This document shows, in pieces, positions 35,284-47,700 of a stretch of 64,000 nt of DNA (its first letter is position 1; every line of letters begins with the position of its first letter). This DNA comes from Heterotrichella gracilis (taxonomy: Eukaryota > Sar > Xanthophyceae > Tribonematales > Xanthonemataceae), in assembly GCA_032358255.1 (NCBI GenBank), contig JAULBX010009547.1:45411-109410 (forward strand). The letters run 5' to 3'. The position numbers were made by a program, and so were the translations under genes. A model generated the notes under the pieces. The model ran no database searches, was not told the DNA's origin, and saw nothing but the letters and a program-made list of their open reading frames with translations.

Positions 35284-35938
35284 CGCGTCACTTTGTTGGG
35301 CCGTCCTCCGGTAGATCGAAGGTGCGATGCCTCACGATGCCTCGTGGGGTGACGTCAGAATGGGGAGCATTGGGTATCGAGGTGCTCTTAAGGTGCAAAT
35401 ACAACACATAAATTTGACCAGCACGGCAAACGTCCGCAGGTGGGCACTTCTTACACAGGACTACCACCACACGTTGTATAGGAGCCCAGATAGCATCCGA
35501 GGCAGTCACATATATTCTTTTTGTGGACTTCTATATAAACTCCTGCAAACCCTCCTCCCTCGGCACACTCGTTTCAAGGAGATATCAATAGCAAGGCAAC
35601 TGCCATATCCTGGAAATAGTTGCCAGGAAGAGTGGACGTGGTACTACATCTTTAGGCTCTCATCGCTTGGCGACCTTCCTGTTCGCGACCCAACTGCCAG
35701 GCCCTCCTGCCAACCAACGCACCTAGCTCTTGCTACGTCACACCTTCAGCACTCTTCGCCGATGTTACCCTTCAAATAGTTACTTGTGCAAGCCAACCCT
35801 GCAACTGCCTTAGCACAAGGGGCCAGCATCGGCATGTCTGTGCCTCTCGGTTACATCTGATAAGGGCTGGGCCTCCCACGGCTCAAAGGCCAGAGGTGGC
35901 TGGTGCAAGAGCATATTGCCTTCAGCATTGTTCATATA
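35284..35938. promoter_or_regulatory. Divergent promoter interval acyltransferase / TAF9
   Basis: A 655-bp interval between opposing start codons. TATATAAA occurs at 35532-35539 on the plus strand, about 400 bp before the TAF9 ATG. No gene seen. Confidence 0.4.
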
Positions 35939-37493
35939 ATGTCAAACGGGCGCCACACCAACGGAGAGGCCATCCCCAAGGACGCGCAGGCCATCAAAGA
36001 CATCTTGCAGTCTATGGTGGGTGCTTTCACGCACCCCCACACTTTGCCCTTGGTGCACTTGCAGCATATCGGAGTTTTGGCACACCTGTGTTGTATTACA
36101 TGCTTCCAATGGCATAGTATCAGCGTAGTTTGCTGTCGCATGCATGCACTGCCTCTGTGCGTGTGCATGCATATGCACTTGCATAGCAGGTGGGTGGGTG
36201 GGAGTGGGGGGGTGAGGGATAGGCTCAAGACACCCATCATATTGTCATGCATAGTAAGCTGTCATCACAACAATGGGTGTGGAGTGCACTAGCTGCGAAC
36301 ACAAATTGCGGCACCTTTGGCACGTTGGTGTACCCTAGGGCGTGTGTTCCACCTTTGCTGCCACTACCTCCGCCCCCGGTGAGGCTGTTGCATATGGCGT
36401 GGGTTATCACCTGCGTTACCGTATAGGGTATGTCATACATGGGTTGCCCACACCTTTGTCTTCGCCCATATTCCCCCCTCCCTATGGTGCACCCCCCCTG
36501 TGACGCCACCCATTGTTCCCCCCTCCCGTGGTGCAACCCCACCTGTGCTCCCCCCACCCGCTCCTTGCAGTGCGTTGTGGACTACGAGCCTGCTGTCGTG
36601 GCGCAGCTGCTCAACTTCATGTACCGATACACCGCAGACGTGCTGCAGGATGCAGAGGTGTGTGTGAGCTGTTCAACATGACTTCAACATGACGAGCTGC
36701 ACGCACTCGAGCAAACACCCCAAATTTGGCTGAAATCTGGGTCCAGGTTACTTTGCACACATGTCAAGCACCGACCCCGGCACCAACATTGATGCTCATG
36801 TAGCCATCTCAACGACCGGCCTTGCCCACCACAACTACGATGACAAGAATGGCGTCTCAACCGCCAAGAAGAACCGCCAAGAAGAATGGCGTCTGAACCG
36901 CCCCAAAGCTTGCCCGCCACTGACAGGCTGTATTGCATCCTCCAGGCATACTCTGAGCGCGCTGGGCGGCACCGAGGGGAGGTGGGCGTGGAGGATGTGA
37001 TGCTGGCGGTGCAGACGCAGGGGCAGCACATGTTCCAACAGCCCCCGGCACAAGATGTAAGCTTGGCTGGTCACAAGTACAACCAAAATCTTTCAGCTTG
37101 ACGAAAATAAGCCAATTAACCCTTGTTATTTTCGTGTTGTTAGGCGTGTATCTTCACAGCATCCGCCCGCAGCCAAAGTACTAGTTAGATGGTACCATTA
37201 TGTGGTGCCAAGCTATTACTGTCATTTGAATAATTGTGGCGTTGGTGAGTTTGAGTCCTTTCTTTTAAGTTTTGACACAGTAGTGTCTTATCTTTTGCTT
37301 TGCCATGCAGGTGTTGTTGTCGATGGCTGAGTCGCGCAACCGCCGGCCGCTGCCACCTATCCCCGCCTCCCGCTTTGGCCTCCAGCTCCCGCCCGAGGCT
37401 GAATGCTTGCTGCAACCCAACACCCAGCTCATCACCCCGCATGACCAAGCCCAGCAGCAGCTAAGGCAACAGCAGCAGCAGCAGCATCGGTGA
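35939..37493 (+). CDS. TAF9: TFIID subunit TAF9 (histone-fold)
   Basis: Component of TFIID (and SAGA-type complexes) pairing with TAF6 through a histone fold. Exons: 35939-36016, 36571-36657, 36946-37056, 37311-37493; 152 aa. The histone fold covers residues ~10-85: AIPKDAQAIKDILQSM, DYEPAVVAQLLNFMYRY, DVLQDAEAYSERAGR, and EVGVEDVMLAVQTQ. It is followed by the TAF9 signature segment VLLSMAESRNRRPLPPIPA and LPPEAECLLQPN. It ends in a Gln-rich tail (QQQLRQQQQQQHR). The length is close to plant TAF9 (about 180). Start context is good and no upstream in-frame ATG is needed. Confidence 0.96.
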
Positions 37494-38634
37494 CACATGA
37501 CAAGGCCTCTTAGAGGTCAGGTTTTGAGGGTTTAGGGTTACCAGACGCGCAGCTCATCGCTTTGCGTGATGAAGCCCAGCAGGAGTCCAAGCAGCAACAG
37601 CAGGGGATATTAGGGTCTGGGATGAGGGATGAGGGTTACTTGTCCTGGTGACCAAGTCCAGTGGTAACATCAGCATCAATGGAGACACATGGCACATGCT
37701 GATGCACGTGCGCCATGCCAGCATCGCGGGAATGGGTCAGTGGGTATTCCTGAACATGAAACGGCAGCTATGCATCCGCACAATGCCACCATGCCCCTCT
37801 GTGCTATGTGTTCATCACGCGAGATCTATGTATATGAGCACAAGACACTTGATGTGCCAACACTGTGGATTGAGCAACTTGTCACTACAATATCTACTTC
37901 GCAATGCAACACTGCTATAGCCGCTGCTGCTTTTGAGTGCAATCTTCTTTCATTCTAGTACTAACTTTGCTTTCATTTCTAGCCTGGAACTGTGTACTTC
38001 ACCTGTTGTGATCATCAGACCAACTTTGAGCACACATCAGTATACGCACGCAAACAAACATTGTTCAACATGGCTTGCCGTGGCAGCATTGTTTTGGCCT
38101 ACTCGGTGGCCAGCCCCATTTTGCATCTCTGAGATAAGTGATGTGCCCTTTTTCGTGAGTGGAAATCAGGGTACAATTCCAGCATGAAACTGTCCAACTT
38201 AAACAAGTTTCAGCAGTGCTGCTACCACCACCAAACCCTCATAAGGGTCTCTGCCGCCCGCTATTTATGCATGCATACCAATAGTTGCCCCACACGCTAT
38301 ATACACCATAACAAGGAACTAACCTCTGCTATTCGAATGCCTAGCACTCGGTCAGTAAATAGAGCGACAGTAAGTAGAGCGAGTTCTCCCTACACCCGTA
38401 CGCTATTGGATATGCATGCATCTTAACCCATTGCCACCAAGCTCGACCAAACCGTGTTGGAATTAGTAAAAGGACGCCGCATACATCCGTCAAAACGCAG
38501 TTTGAGTACAAGATTAGAAGTTTAAGGCGGAACCCAGCTGAGTGGCCGCCTGCATTTAAGTGCTCAAGCTGTTGCTGATGCGTTGCACATAGCTGCCCAC
38601 ATAAGCTGCCACAGCGTGGGGTGGCGCAGCCAGG
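37494..38634. other. TAF9 3' region and spacer before NAA20
   Basis: No gene seen over 1.1 kb. Immediately after the TAF9 stop, 37543-37602 is a decayed copy of the last exon's Gln-rich coding end (AGCTCATCGC, GATGAAGCCCAGCAGGAG). It follows a GGGTTTAGGGTTA tract at 37526-37540. Thus an echo can also form downstream of a terminal exon. Confidence 0.65.
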
Positions 38635-39973
38635 ATGACGACCTTGCGGCGGTTCACGTGCAGAGACCTGTTCAGGTTCAACAGCGTCAACCTCGACTAC
38701 TACACAGAGACGGTAGGACTGCTTGCCTGACCCAGTGGGTACCCAATGCAGTTGTACTTATTTGTGTATCAGCCAGCCACCCACTGGGCTAGAATGCATG
38801 TGTGTGTGCTGGTTTTCCCTCACAGAGACGGGCACGGTTGTATATCAGTGTGTATCAATCACCAGGTCCCTTTCTGCACCTGCAGTACAACCTCGGTTTC
38901 TACATGCAATACCTTGCTCGGTGGCCAGAGTACTGCCTGACTGCCCAAGGGCCAGGAGGACAGACCATGGCATACAGTAAGTGGTGGCTAGGGATGTGGG
39001 CACATTGGAAGCCTTTCCTTCAGTTGTAGTTGTACGTGGTGGCTTAGCTTCACATTGGTGAAGGGATTGGCACCTTGCATACACAAGCAACAGCAGCAGC
39101 AACCGGGCTATTGAATGAGGTGCACTGTGGTGCAGTCCTGGGGAAAGCTGAGGGAGAGGGTGAGAAGTGGCACGGGCATGTGACTGCAGTCACGGTGGGC
39201 CCCCCTTTCCGGCGGCTAGGCCTCGCCCAGAAGCTGATGAACCTCTTGGAGGAAATCACGGAGAAGCGGTGCGTCATGTTGTGAACTGTGCATGGCTTTT
39301 ACTTTGATGTTGCAATCCCTTGCGTGCCCTTCAAGGGCGCACAAGACTTTCAGTCATTGACAGCGTGGGGTTGTTTTTCTCTAATGAGTATCGTTGCAAT
39401 CTGCACCCGTTTGAGGGGTCGGGGTGATGTAGCTGCACTGCTCACCCGCCGTGTGATCTCACAGGCATGATGGCTACTTTGTTGACCTGTATGTCCGGGT
39501 ATCAAACGCCACGGCAATCGCAATGTACAACAAGGTAAGAGCCACTCTGTGCTCTCGCTTGCCGGACATGTGTTTCCACGGTCCCAGCAAACAGCAACAA
39601 TTCAATGGTTCTCTTGCCCCCCACAGTTTGGCTACACAGTATATCGGCGAGTGATCAAATACTACAGTGGGGAAGAGGATGCCTTCGGTAAGCCCAGTGG
39701 CCTCCAGCAGGGTTGCCTATGGTTTGTAAGGCTTGGGGGATTTTCACCATAACTCTGTATGTCTCCATTCTGTCTCCTGTTGTTATTGGTTACAAGGGCA
39801 AAATGGTACCCAGCACCGCTTTTGGTGTCAATACATCCATGAATACCTTGCATGGCCTTACTGTGACAATTTGCCTTGCAGACATGCGGAAAGCTATGGC
39901 GCGAGATGTCCAAAAGAAGTCCATGATACCCATGGATCGGCCAGTGCACCCACACGAGCTGGAGTATGATTAA
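38635..39973 (+). CDS. NAA20: N-alpha-acetyltransferase 20, NatB catalytic subunit
   Basis: Cytosolic NatB subunit that co-translationally acetylates proteins starting Met-Asp/Glu/Asn/Gln. Exons: 38635-38712, 38886-38976, 39136-39268, 39465-39534, 39627-39687, 39882-39973; 174 aa, the usual size. Family signatures in order: MTTLRRFTCRDLFRFNSVNL, LDYYTETYNLGFYMQYLARW, MAYILGKAEG, WHGHVTAVTVGPPFRRLGLA (containing the RRLGLA acetyl-CoA-binding motif), YFVDLYVRVSNATAIAMY, FGYTVYRRVIKYYSG and the conserved C-terminus DMRKAMARD through HPHELEYD. It follows TAF9 on the same strand with a 1.1-kb gap. Introns are short and lack clear echoes. Confidence 0.98.
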
Positions 39974-40362
39974 ACTGGCACAGCCAATACGGTTCATGCC
40001 CTTGAATGCGCTGTACATGCAATATTTATTTACTGCTATTACTGAAACTGGTTGCCATATACAAGACAGCGAGCAGCAGTATACACAGCAAGTGCTTAGA
40101 ACATTTGCGTCCAATGTGTGCTGCCCCTCTTGACATTGACTGACAAGTGCCCAAGCTGGGTTTTTCCCTGAGGTTGATACGCAATATCTACGTTATTGAC
40201 ATCCTGATTGTGCGCCTTCTGGCTGGGAATTGTGCTGGCAAATCACTCTGCGGGAGCTCACTAATCTAGGCCTTGTCTTTGCCAACCTAATGCTGAAAAT
40301 ACTTTTCTTTATTAATAAGGAATTCCCGCCTTCTTTCTTGGGTGACGCGTGGGCTGACTGAC
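39974..40362. other. Convergent spacer NAA20 / LEA-like gene
   Basis: A 390-bp interval holding two converging 3' ends. Nothing else recognised. Confidence 0.5.
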
Positions 40363-43300
40363 CTAGGCAGTGTCCCTGCCAGCATACTGCTGCACCGTGC
40401 TCTTCACGCTCTGCCATCCTGCCTGGAGGTCGGTGCTCACCTCCTCCACCTTGGTCTGCACTGCCCCAGCAAGCTCTGACCCAACATTGGCCGCTGCGCC
40501 AGAGTACTCTTGGACCCTGCAACCAGTGTGAGGCAGACCGTGAGCACCGCGATTCTCACCGCCCCAGCAATCAACCTTCATATGATGATACACTAGATTT
40601 GAAATCAATCAGCTGCGATGCACCATGGACCCTGCAACTGTTGGTAACCAGTGTGAGGCTGACTGTGAGCGCCTAATAGATTGAATCGATCAGATGCGAT
40701 GCACCACGGTCAGCAGTCACCACCATGGCTTGGCAAATCTACTCCCACTGGTATACCACTATAGTACTAAGGTAGTGACAGGCCGGAATAATACTACCAT
40801 TTTCACAATGATGATTATAATGGATTCTCTTTCCGAAAATTTCTGAGCTGTCCATGCGCACGTACATGAATGTTGTGGAAATAATATTGGTTGTCGCAAT
40901 AATATTGCAAATATTATTTCCACAACATTCATGTACGTGCGCATGGACAGCTCAGTGTGGTGCGCTGTGCGAACCTTGCAGCGGCATAATATGCAGATAT
41001 ACCTTTCTGGCATCATACTCGTGACACCCGCATCATGGTCAGCAGCAGCTCCCTCAGGCTCGCCCTCCACTGGTGCGGAAGGACTGCTCTGTCCAGTGAT
41101 TGCCTACAGACACCACAGTGTACACAGTTCATGCTTCATCCCCTGCCCAGTGGAAGTTTGAAGATGGATGCATGGCATGCACCTTGGTGACAAGAAGTGC
41201 ACGAAAGCCTTCCCTACACCCACGCTACAACTTGGATCCACGTGGCATGTCGCACCTGCACGGTCCCAGCCACAGCCCCCTTGGCAGCGTTGTATGTGTT
41301 TGCCGCAGCGTCACTTGCACGCTGCACCACACTAGGCTGGGCGCTGTCCTCAATCGGGGAGCAGCACAGCATAGGCTGCTTGTCCCCTGGCTGTGATGAA
41401 CCCTGCATTTCCCCTGGTGACGGCACACCATCCTCCTCGGCGTTCTTCTCCCCTTGACCAACCACTGCTGGCCTGCTGGAGGTTGCTTTCTCAGCAACGC
41501 TGAGCCATGATGAAACTGCCAGCTTGGTGAGGCTCTCAGGCAGCATGTTGATGCTTGGCCTGTCGAGCTGTGGCGCAGGGCTGATCTCGAGGGGTGAGGA
41601 GACCTGGTGGGCATCTGGACCCATGTTGCCCATTCCTTTGACTGTCCCTGGGGCGATCTTACCTGCAGCCACAAAGCAAAGATGATGAAGTGTACTGTTG
41701 ATTTGGTTTGGACTTGATTCAAATACTGGGTTCATCGCCGTCATCGTCATTATCTATTTCATAGTTGCCTAGATTATGCTACAATTATCTGTGCTTCCAG
41801 CCTGGGTGCAACAAACCAAACTCTGCTTGCTTTTGCATCCCATCCAACCCACCTGCCACATCATCATCTGACTCATACCCAGCCTCATCGTTGCCATCCA
41901 CCTGGCGCCCTGTGCCCGTGACCTGCTGCTGTGCTGGAGCAGCCTCACGAGTAACAGGATCACCCATTGGCTGGCTCCCCTCAATGTGGCCAGCCATTGA
42001 CAGCACACCCCCTTCCTCGGTCACAGGACCCTCCACAATGCCACTGTCCTTGTCAGCCACGGCCACCTTTTGCTGCAGCTCGCCAGGCGTCAGCTGCACG
42101 CGGTCGCCTGGCCTGGTGCACAAGACATCACGATGTTACAGCATGGCACAGCACTGTAAAGTTCAGGGAAATTCGAAAAATATGCGACGGGATAAAATGG
42201 GGAGCACGAAAGTGCGGTAAGCGGCACGACTGGTTGGCCACCATCTGCCACACTGGAAACAGTGTCAGTTAAGCCTTGGCTCTAGGACTGGGATGAGGCA
42301 TACCCAGACATGCTAACCTGGCTTCAAAGCTGGAAAGCAAATACTTACTTACTTACTTACAGCACTGTAATTACACTTTAAGCATGTTACAGCATGATAC
42401 AGCATGTGTGTGCACCGCTGCGCAACACCTTTTGGGTTGATCGTATGCAAATCTTATTTGAAGTCAGTCAGTGTTTCAAACCCAAAATTTTGGCACATAT
42501 ACGATAGGGGGGCGTAGTGCATGGTGATGCAACGCTCCTCGCTCATCTTCCTCCGCTGTCATTATTACATAAAACGCATGTATTAATATTCATTCCTGCC
42601 ACATGTACGCAGATATACCTGTTGGCACCAGACTCCTCCGGGTCGACGGGCTTCCCAGTTCCCAGGTGGACATCTCCCCCATGCTGGACATGTTCGTAGA
42701 TTGGGTCCCCTCGGAACTGAACCTGGACAATGGCAACATAGCATTGTGTGAGGCATGAAACATGCCCACCCAAGGATGCACATCATGCACTTACATGTTG
42801 AATACATGCCCGCAACCTCTGACAGTAAACTACATATGCCATGGTAAGTCAAAGGGCTGTGAAACCCTGTTAATATAAGCAACAGCACTAGAGGTGCGCT
42901 GCAAGCAACGTGAAGATCCAGCTGTTGCATGGGCCACGCCAAACAATTTGCACTCCTAGCGCCAAGAGAGTATTGATGCGCACAGGCGAGTCCATGCTGC
43001 ATTCCATACTGGATCCACACGTGACACCTATGCCTCCCCCAAGCACCGCACCTTCTGCCACATGTGGTTAAGGTGGCCCACAGTCTTGCTGAGCAGCCCA
43101 GGCTTGGCAATGGGGCGTTCAGACTCCTCCTTGGGCTGAGAAGCAGTGAACTGGCTGGCCTTCTGCGGCTCTGCATCTTGATCCATCTTGTTCTCTTGTG
43201 TGTGCTCGGAGCGTGGTGCGTTGGGTGGCGCCCCCACCGAGTAGCAGCCTGCCTGCTGTGCTTTGGCCACGTCAGTGAGGGTGGACTGCATAGGAACGTC

Positions 43301-43932
43301 GTTGCCCTCCTTGACCACCTGCAACGCATAGACAGATTACATAAAAAATGGTCTACCACCATGGCAAATTTTGGTTGTAAATCTACAAGGTTTGCACTTG
43401 TTGAGGTGTGGCACATGGTTCCTCGCTCTGTGCTGATATTGCTGCTATCAATTCCCGGTGTGCAGTAGTACCAACCCTGCTGCCATGTCACATTAGTGGA
43501 ATTACAGTTTTCTCAGACGATGATGTGCTCAGGGTGCGGTGAAAGTGACCCTGCCCGTTGGGTAAGGCTAGCTAGCTCATTGCGAGCCTATCCCCAGTAC
43601 CCATCGCAGAAACACCCCCCATGACACTCCGGAGTGCTGCCACGCCCTACGCCCACACACCCTAAACCCTAAACCCCAAACCCTACATGCCTAAAAACAC
43701 TGTTATAAAATATATGATAGCAACTTCAGTGGACCACGCAGGCAGTCATGTACAGCAACCCAAATTGCTTTCTTACCTCTCCAGTTTTTTCCGCATCTGG
43801 GTCCAGCGCTGGCTCCAGCATGTTCACCAAGGCTTCTTCAGCTGCTTGCAGCTTCCCTGTCAGACTCCCCAGAAACGTACTTGCTCCACCAGCATTGCTG
43901 TCCTTTACCTCAGACGTTGCTTGATCAGCCAT
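40363..43932 (-). CDS. Hydrophilic LEA-like amphipathic-helix protein of unknown function
   Basis: Exons from the 5' end: 43932-43777, 43318-43052, 42722-42619, 42112-41853, 41662-41256, 41088-41003, 40516-40363; 477 aa. All seven junctions close in phase, which supports the model. I do not recognise the protein. It is very polar, poor in aromatics and rich in Ala, Gln, Glu, Ser and Pro. Two stretches look like LEA group 3/4 or lipid-surface amphipathic helices: RASDAAANTYNAAKGAVAGT and the C-terminus YSGAAANVGSELAGAVQTKV then AGWQSVKSTVQQYAG. The middle contains an acidic patch (DEAGYESDDDVAG). A stress-protectant or droplet/membrane-associated role is a guess from composition only. The intron before the last exon contains a tandem copy of the acceptor region, and another intron contains the perfect 46-bp inverted repeat. 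Confidence 0.72.
40511..40705. repeat. Tandem duplication of an intron/acceptor segment in the LEA-like gene
   Basis: GGACCCTGCAACCAGTGTGA at 40512 onward recurs at 40626 onward (GGACCCTGCAACTGTTGG, then ACCAGTGTGAGG). Both continue into CAATCA/ATCGATCAG...TGCGATGCACCA. Period is about 115 bp. Confidence 0.75.
40843..40955. repeat. Perfect 46-bp inverted repeat with 21-nt loop
   Basis: Arm 40843-40888 starts CTGAGCTGTCCATGCGCACG and ends GGAAATAATATT. It is matched base for base in reverse complement by 40910-40955. The loop is 40889-40909. It sits in the intron between exons 41003-41088 and 40363-40516 of the LEA-like gene. RNA from either strand would fold into a fully paired 46-bp stem. 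Confidence 0.95.
42340..42362. repeat. (ACTT)n microsatellite
   Basis: A short ATACTTACTTACTTACTTAC run inside an intron of the LEA-like gene. Confidence 0.9.
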
Positions 43933-44759
43933 TGCTTTGGATCAGAGGTTGCCCTCAGTAGCTGGTAGCTGGTTTGCCTAAAAAAGGCGATATGGGCCAG
44001 TGGCGTCACTGGGCCAGATGCGGTGGCTATGTAAGGTAGACTGGCGAGGCTGCTTTCTTGGCAGAGTCCACTGTATGCACACAGCAAGGTTGCTACCCGT
44101 TGCCAGCTCGAAACCTCTTAGTCAGCTATCACGGTACGGTACACACGCAATATGCTTCAGGCAAATAACTGGTGCCGAACTGGGTGCACAAGTGATGTCT
44201 GTAGGTTCTAGCTCTGATACTTGACAAGGAAAGTCTCTTCAGTCTGGTATATTAGTTTCTCTGTTGGCTTTCCCCCCGCTGAAAACACCTGTGTTTTGTG
44301 CGGAGGACGAGTACTTGGTAGCTAGTACGCAGTCGCCCACTAGGCTGCAGGATCTGGAGTTTAGGGTTTAAGCCGAAAACCCTAGGCTAGGGTGAAGACT
44401 TCCCGGGATCCCCAATACTGACGTCTTCACAATAAATTTCCCAATGCATCGAACCCAACCTTATCTTTGCAACATAGTCTTAGCAAGAAAGGTGTTTGCA
44501 AACAACGAGGGACAACCTCGTCTACTCATTTCCTACACTGTGACCTGCAGTGTGGTTGGCGCCAAAATCGGTTCCGAACCTGCAACCTGCATTGATGCCA
44601 GGCTAACCATAGTTGTAAGAGTCCCTTGTCCAGCCCACGAGGGAGTGTGCGTATTAAAGAGGGGCCTTGTAGTATTCTAGGTGTTGGGTTAGACTACGCA
44701 TGTCACTTTTATCGTGGGGCACACTCATTGGGTTGAACCCACTCACGTAAACCTTGCTG
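43933..44759. promoter_or_regulatory. Divergent promoter interval LEA-like / EDR2
   Basis: An 830-bp interval between opposing start codons. It includes a TTTAGGGTTTAAG and CCCTAGG cluster near 44358-44390. No gene seen. Core promoter elements are not obvious. Confidence 0.4.
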
Positions 44760-47700
44760 ATGGTGAACAACGGGTCTGGCCAGCCGTTGCTGGCTGGATG
44801 GCTTTATCGAGGCGCAGACATCTCCGATTCCCTGGCAAAAAAACGCTACTGTGCTATCTATGCTGACAAGTTCACCAGCTATTTGGACGCCGAGCCATCG
44901 TCCACTCCTACCAAAGTGTGGCCATTGACCCCTGGAAACAAGGTGTCCAAAGTGGACCCGTACAACTTCAGCGGCACGGAGGGCAAATCTGCGGCCATCT
45001 GGAGCCTGTTATCCGGCCACTACAACAACATCACTGGGGTGAGCAGCCGCGTGCCGTGTGTCGCAATAGCAGGGTAGTTGGGGGTCGAGGGGGTGCGTTG
45101 TGTGAACCGGTACTGGTGCACCCTATCTTGCCAGACAACCATATCCTAGGCGTGTACCTCAGTGTAACTGTATTGGGTACTATTGGATAACCATGTGAGG
45201 CCGAGGTCGCGGAGCATCATCCAGGTGGCATGCATTGTGCTCTGGTAGAGTAAGGGTAGAACAAGGCCATGGGCGCTTTTCTTAAAAATAAAAAGGTGAA
45301 CTTTCGCAAGTTGCTGGTACCTTGCTTGCCAACCGTTGCCCTGCCTTGTGGTTTGCAGTTCAAGTTCATCGTGCAGTGGCCTGCCAACCACTACCTGCAG
45401 CACGACACCCTGGTGCTGGCCTTTGGAGACCACGCCACTGCACAGCTATGGCTGGAGACCTTTGCCAGGGCGATCACAGACCTTGGAGGCAGCACTCCAA
45501 TAGGGAGACCGAGCAGCACCCCTTTCGCGGCACCGGTGCCAGACCCACCTGCGCCTGCGCCAGAGGTGGGTACTCGCATCCAGTTTCCCCCTAGGCAGGT
45601 GCATGATTGACCATTTCATTGTGCCCATGACGGGCAAGCGCATGCCAACGGTGTGGCCGCATGCCCAGGGATGCAATGTGCCTGTACCAGCGTTGGCATA
45701 CCAACAGCCCTTTGCAGAACACAGAGCAGTAACTTGACATTGCATCGGCTGGATGGTGCAGGTGGCCAGGAATGGCAGCGCGCTAGATGCGCACTTGGAA
45801 GGCGTGCACAGGCAGCTCACAGGCGTCCCCAGCATGGAACCAGACATAAAAGGTCCGTGTGCCGTGAACCGTGCCTACTTCGTGCCTGCGAAGCCAGCCG
45901 GCCAGCAGTTTAGGGTTTAGGGTTTACTTGGAAGGCGTGCACATTCAGCTCACAGGCGTCCCCAGCATGGAACCAGACATAAAAGGTCCGTTGCGCCAGC
46001 AACAGTGCCTCACCTGGCCTTACCCTGGCTTGCGAAGCTAGCCGGCCAGCAGTTTAGGGTTTAGGGTTTGCATGCCCTGCTGAGGTGGCGTTGGTCACAG
46101 AGCCGCAAGGCGGTATGAAGGCCCACAACCACATTGAATGACCTTGCGGTACCAGAATCAGGACACACAACATCTAGGGCAGAGGTGGTACAGTCAGTGC
46201 AAGGACAGGGCTGGCAGGGTCAGGACATGTAGGGCTAACTTGTAAGCTGGCTGTGTCGCTAAATTGAGTGTAACTTGCTGACTTGTGGTCCCAGAGGCAT
46301 ACCCAGGCATGCTGAAGTTGGTTCTAAGTGCCGGGCACATGCTTACTTGTTTTCTTAATGGCCACAGAGCTGCTGATGGATGCGCCAGAGGCTGAGGACG
46401 TGACCTCCAACTGGGCCACCGTGCGCCACATCAACGGCGTGTCGGTGTACTACGAGGCGGTGGGGGACAGCCAGGAGGGGGGGGCGCTCATGCTATCAGC
46501 GGTGGTGCGGGCAACCCCAGAGGACGTGCTTAAGGTGAGCCAACCGCAGTACAGCTTCAAACAAATGTAGTATTCTCCTCGCACTAGAGAGCAAGGAATG
46601 ACTCTAATTAAAGATAAAAGTTTATAAAATTCAGGAAGATCTGATACTTTTATAGATGGTACTGCTGCTCAAACTATATTTTAATACTGGTAAGACAGTA
46701 TAATGTGTAACCTGCTCAACCAAATTTGGGTCGCTGTGAACTGGTCCTATGTGGGGATCGGAGAAACAACAATCTATACATGAGATCAGATATGCATATG
46801 CCCCATGATAAGATAGGCATATGCGCCATAGTTTGTTGTCTTTTAAAATTGTGACATTTTGCAAGTCAAGGTGCTGACGTGGTGCTTGGGTATCACAGGG
46901 GCTGCTGGTGACTCGGAGCTCAGCCAGCATCGGCAACGTGTTCACACATGCGCAGATCGTGGAGAAGATAGATGAGCACACCCACATACTCAAGCGCCTG
47001 GTGCAGCCAAGTGGCGTGACCGCGCTGCTGTGCGCACCCCGGGAGCTGCTGCTGGAGGTGCGCACAGCGATACCCTAAATCCCAAACCCCAAACCCTAGT
47101 TAGCAAGGTAGCTACGTGAAAAACATTCTGGCGATACAGTAATCAGGCTTGCGCATGCGGCGCCAAGCACTAGGTCTTGGCACTGGATACACCACATGCT
47201 TTTTCTTGCGCGATTGGGAATCCTGCTGGGTCAAGTCAGCGCGCTTCATCATGTTGAGCTTAGTGCGCATGCTTGGCAGTGCCACAATGCAATGCTTTAT
47301 ACCTACTTGAACCTCCGCCACTGCGCGGCAAACCTACCCCTACCGTAATCAGGTTCAGCCCGCCCTAACTATAAGACCCTAACTCGGCTTGCTTGTGCAG
47401 CGCACGTGGCGGCAAGACCCCGACGGCACCTACACCGTGCTGTTCCGCAGCGTCAACCTGGACAGCCAGCCCTCACCCAGCTCCCCATGGTATAAGTGGT
47501 ACAGCCCTGTGCGCGCGGAGGTATGGTCGGCTGTTGGGGGTTCATGGTTCACGTTTTTGGGTTTGGGGTCCGTTTGGAGGTGGGAACATCTGCCAAGCAC
47601 ATGCACACATGTGTGCCTTTTGCTCGTCACTGAGTCATCCAAATGGCTTGGTGCGAGTTCGTGCACATGCAGGTTTCACCATCAACGCTGCAGGTTTCAC

